The translations under genes and the position numbers were made by a program. Shown here one piece after another: positions 6,299 through 7,235 of a DNA stretch of 7,235 nucleotides (position 1 is its first letter; each line of letters starts with the position of its first letter). Source of the stretch: Verrucomicrobiota bacterium (GTDB taxonomy: Bacteria; Verrucomicrobiota; Verrucomicrobiia; Limisphaerales; DSYF01); the NCBI GenBank assembly GCA_025457725.1, contig JALOTU010000111.1:1-7235 (forward strand). The letters run 5' to 3'. The notes under the pieces are model-generated. The model saw nothing but the letters and a program-made list of their open reading frames with translations. It had not been told where the DNA came from and did no database searches.

Positions 6299-7235
6299 AT
6301 GCTGAATTACATCTGGCTGGGACTGCTGCTGCTCGCCGTGATCCTCGGCGGGATGAACGGTTCGCTGGACCAGGTGACGCGGGCAGGGCTGGATCAGGCG
6401 GAGTTTGCCGTCATGAAACTCGCGCTGCCCCTGGCCGGCATCATGGCGCTGTGGCTGGGCCTGATGCGGCTGGCCGAACAGGCCGGAATCGTCCAGGCAC
6501 TGGCCAGGCTCCTGCGACCGCTGTTGCGGCGGTTGTTCCCCGACGTGCCGCCGGATCATCCGGCGATGGGCAGCATGGTGATGAACATGGCGGCCAACAT
6601 GCTCGGCCTAGCCAACGCCGCCACCCCGCTCGGTTTGCGCGCCATGAAGGATCTGGAATCGCTGAATCCCCGACCGGGCACCGCCTCGAACGCCATGTGC
6701 ACCTTCCTGGCGATCAACACCAGTTCGATCCAGTTGCTCCCGCTGACGGCCATTGGCGTGCTCGCGGTGAACGGGGCGGTGACACCCACGGTCATCGTCG
6801 GGCCTGCTTTACTGGCCACGCTTTGTTCCACCATCGCCGGCATCGCGGCGGTGAAGTGGATGCAGGATTGGCGGGTGTTCCGGCTGCCTGCGCCGGCGAC
6901 GGGTTCGCACGGAATGCCTGGCGGCGGATTCCCCGGGAGCGCGGACATTCCTGTTGGCACCGCGTCCGCCACTGCCGGGGAGGCGGACATGAATGTCCTC
7001 GCTCCGGGCGATAGGTTCGCCAGCGACGGTGTCCGGCCCTTAAACCGCTGGAGCGGCCTCGTGATCGTGGTTTTCATCGGCTTCTTTGGCTGGCTGTTCA
7101 TGCGTCAGATCCTGCCCGGTGAGGAGCGACTCTTCGTCCGCGCCGTGAACGGCGCTTCGTTGCTGGCGGTGCCGTTTCTGATCACCCTGTTTCCGCTGGT
7201 GGCCGCGCTCAAGCGGGTGAAGGTCTATGAGGAGT
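6299..7235 (+). CDS. Spore maturation protein A/B fusion (SpmA-SpmB-like, nucleoside-recognition/Gate domain), 3' truncated
   Basis: This is a polytopic membrane protein with 312 codons in the window, still open at the right edge. Residues 1-195 resemble SpmA: the start MLNYIWLGLLLLAVILGG, hydrophobic segments at about 4-20, 40-57, 148-170 and 169-186, and the Gate core NMAANMLGLANAATPLG (96-112) followed by AMCTFLAINTSSIQLLP (132-148). Residues about 250-312 resemble the SpmB start: two hydrophobic segments (about 252-268 and 285-304), then ALKRVKVYEE, matching the family's VPVYE-type motif before a second Gate domain. SpmA and SpmB are separate proteins of under 200 residues in Bacillus, where they affect spore-core dehydration; in many non-sporulating bacteria fused forms exist with unknown transport-like roles. 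The linker (about 197-248) carries a palindromic repeat. The ATG at 6299 fits the family N-terminus, but no good ribosome-binding site precedes it; AGGG is over 20 bases away. The gene is divergent from fur. Confidence 0.87.
   Translation, partial: MLNYIWLGLLLLAVILGGMNGSLDQVTRAGLDQAEFAVMKLALPLAGIMALWLGLMRLAEQAGIVQALARLLRPLLRRLFPDVPPDHPAMGSMVMNMAANMLGLANAATPLGLRAMKDLESLNPRPGTASNAMCTFLAINTSSIQLLPLTAIGVLAVNGAVTPTVIVGPALLATLCSTIAGIAAVKWMQDWRVFRLPAPATGSHGMPGGGFPGSADIPVGTASATAGEADMNVLAPGDRFASDGVRPLNRWSGLVIVVFIGFFGWLFMRQILPGEERLFVRAVNGASLLAVPFLITLFPLVAALKRVKVYEE
6936..7005. repeat. REP/MITE-like 70-bp imperfect palindrome inside the SpmA-SpmB linker
   Basis: The left arm GGAGCGCGGACATTCCTGT (6936-6954) and the reverse complement of the right arm at 6987-7005 (GGAGCGAGGACATTCATGT) agree at 17 of 19 positions. 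An inner perfect 7-bp inverted repeat, GTCCGCC (6964-6970) and GGCGGAC (6982-6988), lies around an 11-base loop and shares two bases with the right arm. In the gene's frame the element encodes about GSADIPVGTASATAGEADMN, a hydrophilic stretch between two membrane halves. Terminal arms plus a nested hairpin suggest a small dispersed palindromic element that inserted in frame. I recall similar ADIPV-like peptides from Verrucomicrobia proteins but cannot verify that here. Confidence 0.65.

Noticed and set aside
5671..7014. 447-codon plus-strand open frame across fur, the intergenic region and the spm gene
   Set aside because: It crosses two strongly supported genes in wrong frames and ignores the promoter region; composition is typical of a shadow frame.
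1..7235. CRISPR array, tRNA, rRNA, phage or insertion-sequence genes
   Set aside because: No regularly spaced repeats, no cloverleaf or rRNA motifs and no transposase, integrase or phage structural motifs are visible on either strand.

Overview
The window is GC-rich (about 60%) and gene-dense. It comes from a diderm, non-Firmicute bacterium. An LptF/LptG-type LPS-export permease points to an LPS outer membrane. A fused SpmA-SpmB-like protein in an apparently non-sporulating context, a Fur-sufB-sufC order, and a palindromic repeat encoding a GSADIPVG-like peptide all recall Verrucomicrobia (Pedosphaera/Limisphaera-like). That taxonomic guess is an inference from composition and gene content; no marker gene here proves it.

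Layout, left to right. (1) Positions 2-304(+) encode the C-terminal end of DprA, cut by the left window edge. Its frame stays open to 655, 318 bp into the convergent neighbour, and the usual DprA tail is absent. A perfect 15-bp direct repeat sits at this junction. (2) Positions 6075 down to 338(-) hold five co-directional genes: a Fur-family repressor, sufB, sufC, an LptF/G permease and a soluble GAF-GAF histidine kinase. The fur stop and sufB start share an ATGA, and the permease and kinase are 4 bp apart. The spacers before sufC (74 bp) and before the permease (93 bp) show no convincing terminator, so the five genes may be one long transcription unit. (3) Positions 6076-6298 form a divergent intergenic region. 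(4) From 6299(+) a long membrane protein of the SpmA/SpmB (Gate domain) type begins and runs off the right edge.

How it fits together. The most coherent system is a self-regulated Fe-S cluster assembly operon. A Fur-family protein is translated together with SufB, the Fe-S scaffold, and followed by SufC, its ATPase. A near-perfect 27-bp palindrome (12 of 13 pairs) lies upstream of fur and overlaps a consensus -35 hexamer, so repressor binding would block RNA polymerase. The promoter places the predicted transcription start only about 0-3 nt before the fur ATG, suggesting a leaderless mRNA. The Fur protein carries a cysteine where PerR has a metal-binding aspartate. SufD and the SufS desulfurase do not follow sufC; the next gene is the LptF/G permease. 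The second noteworthy structure is a 70-bp imperfect palindrome inside the coding linker between the SpmA and SpmB halves of the last gene.
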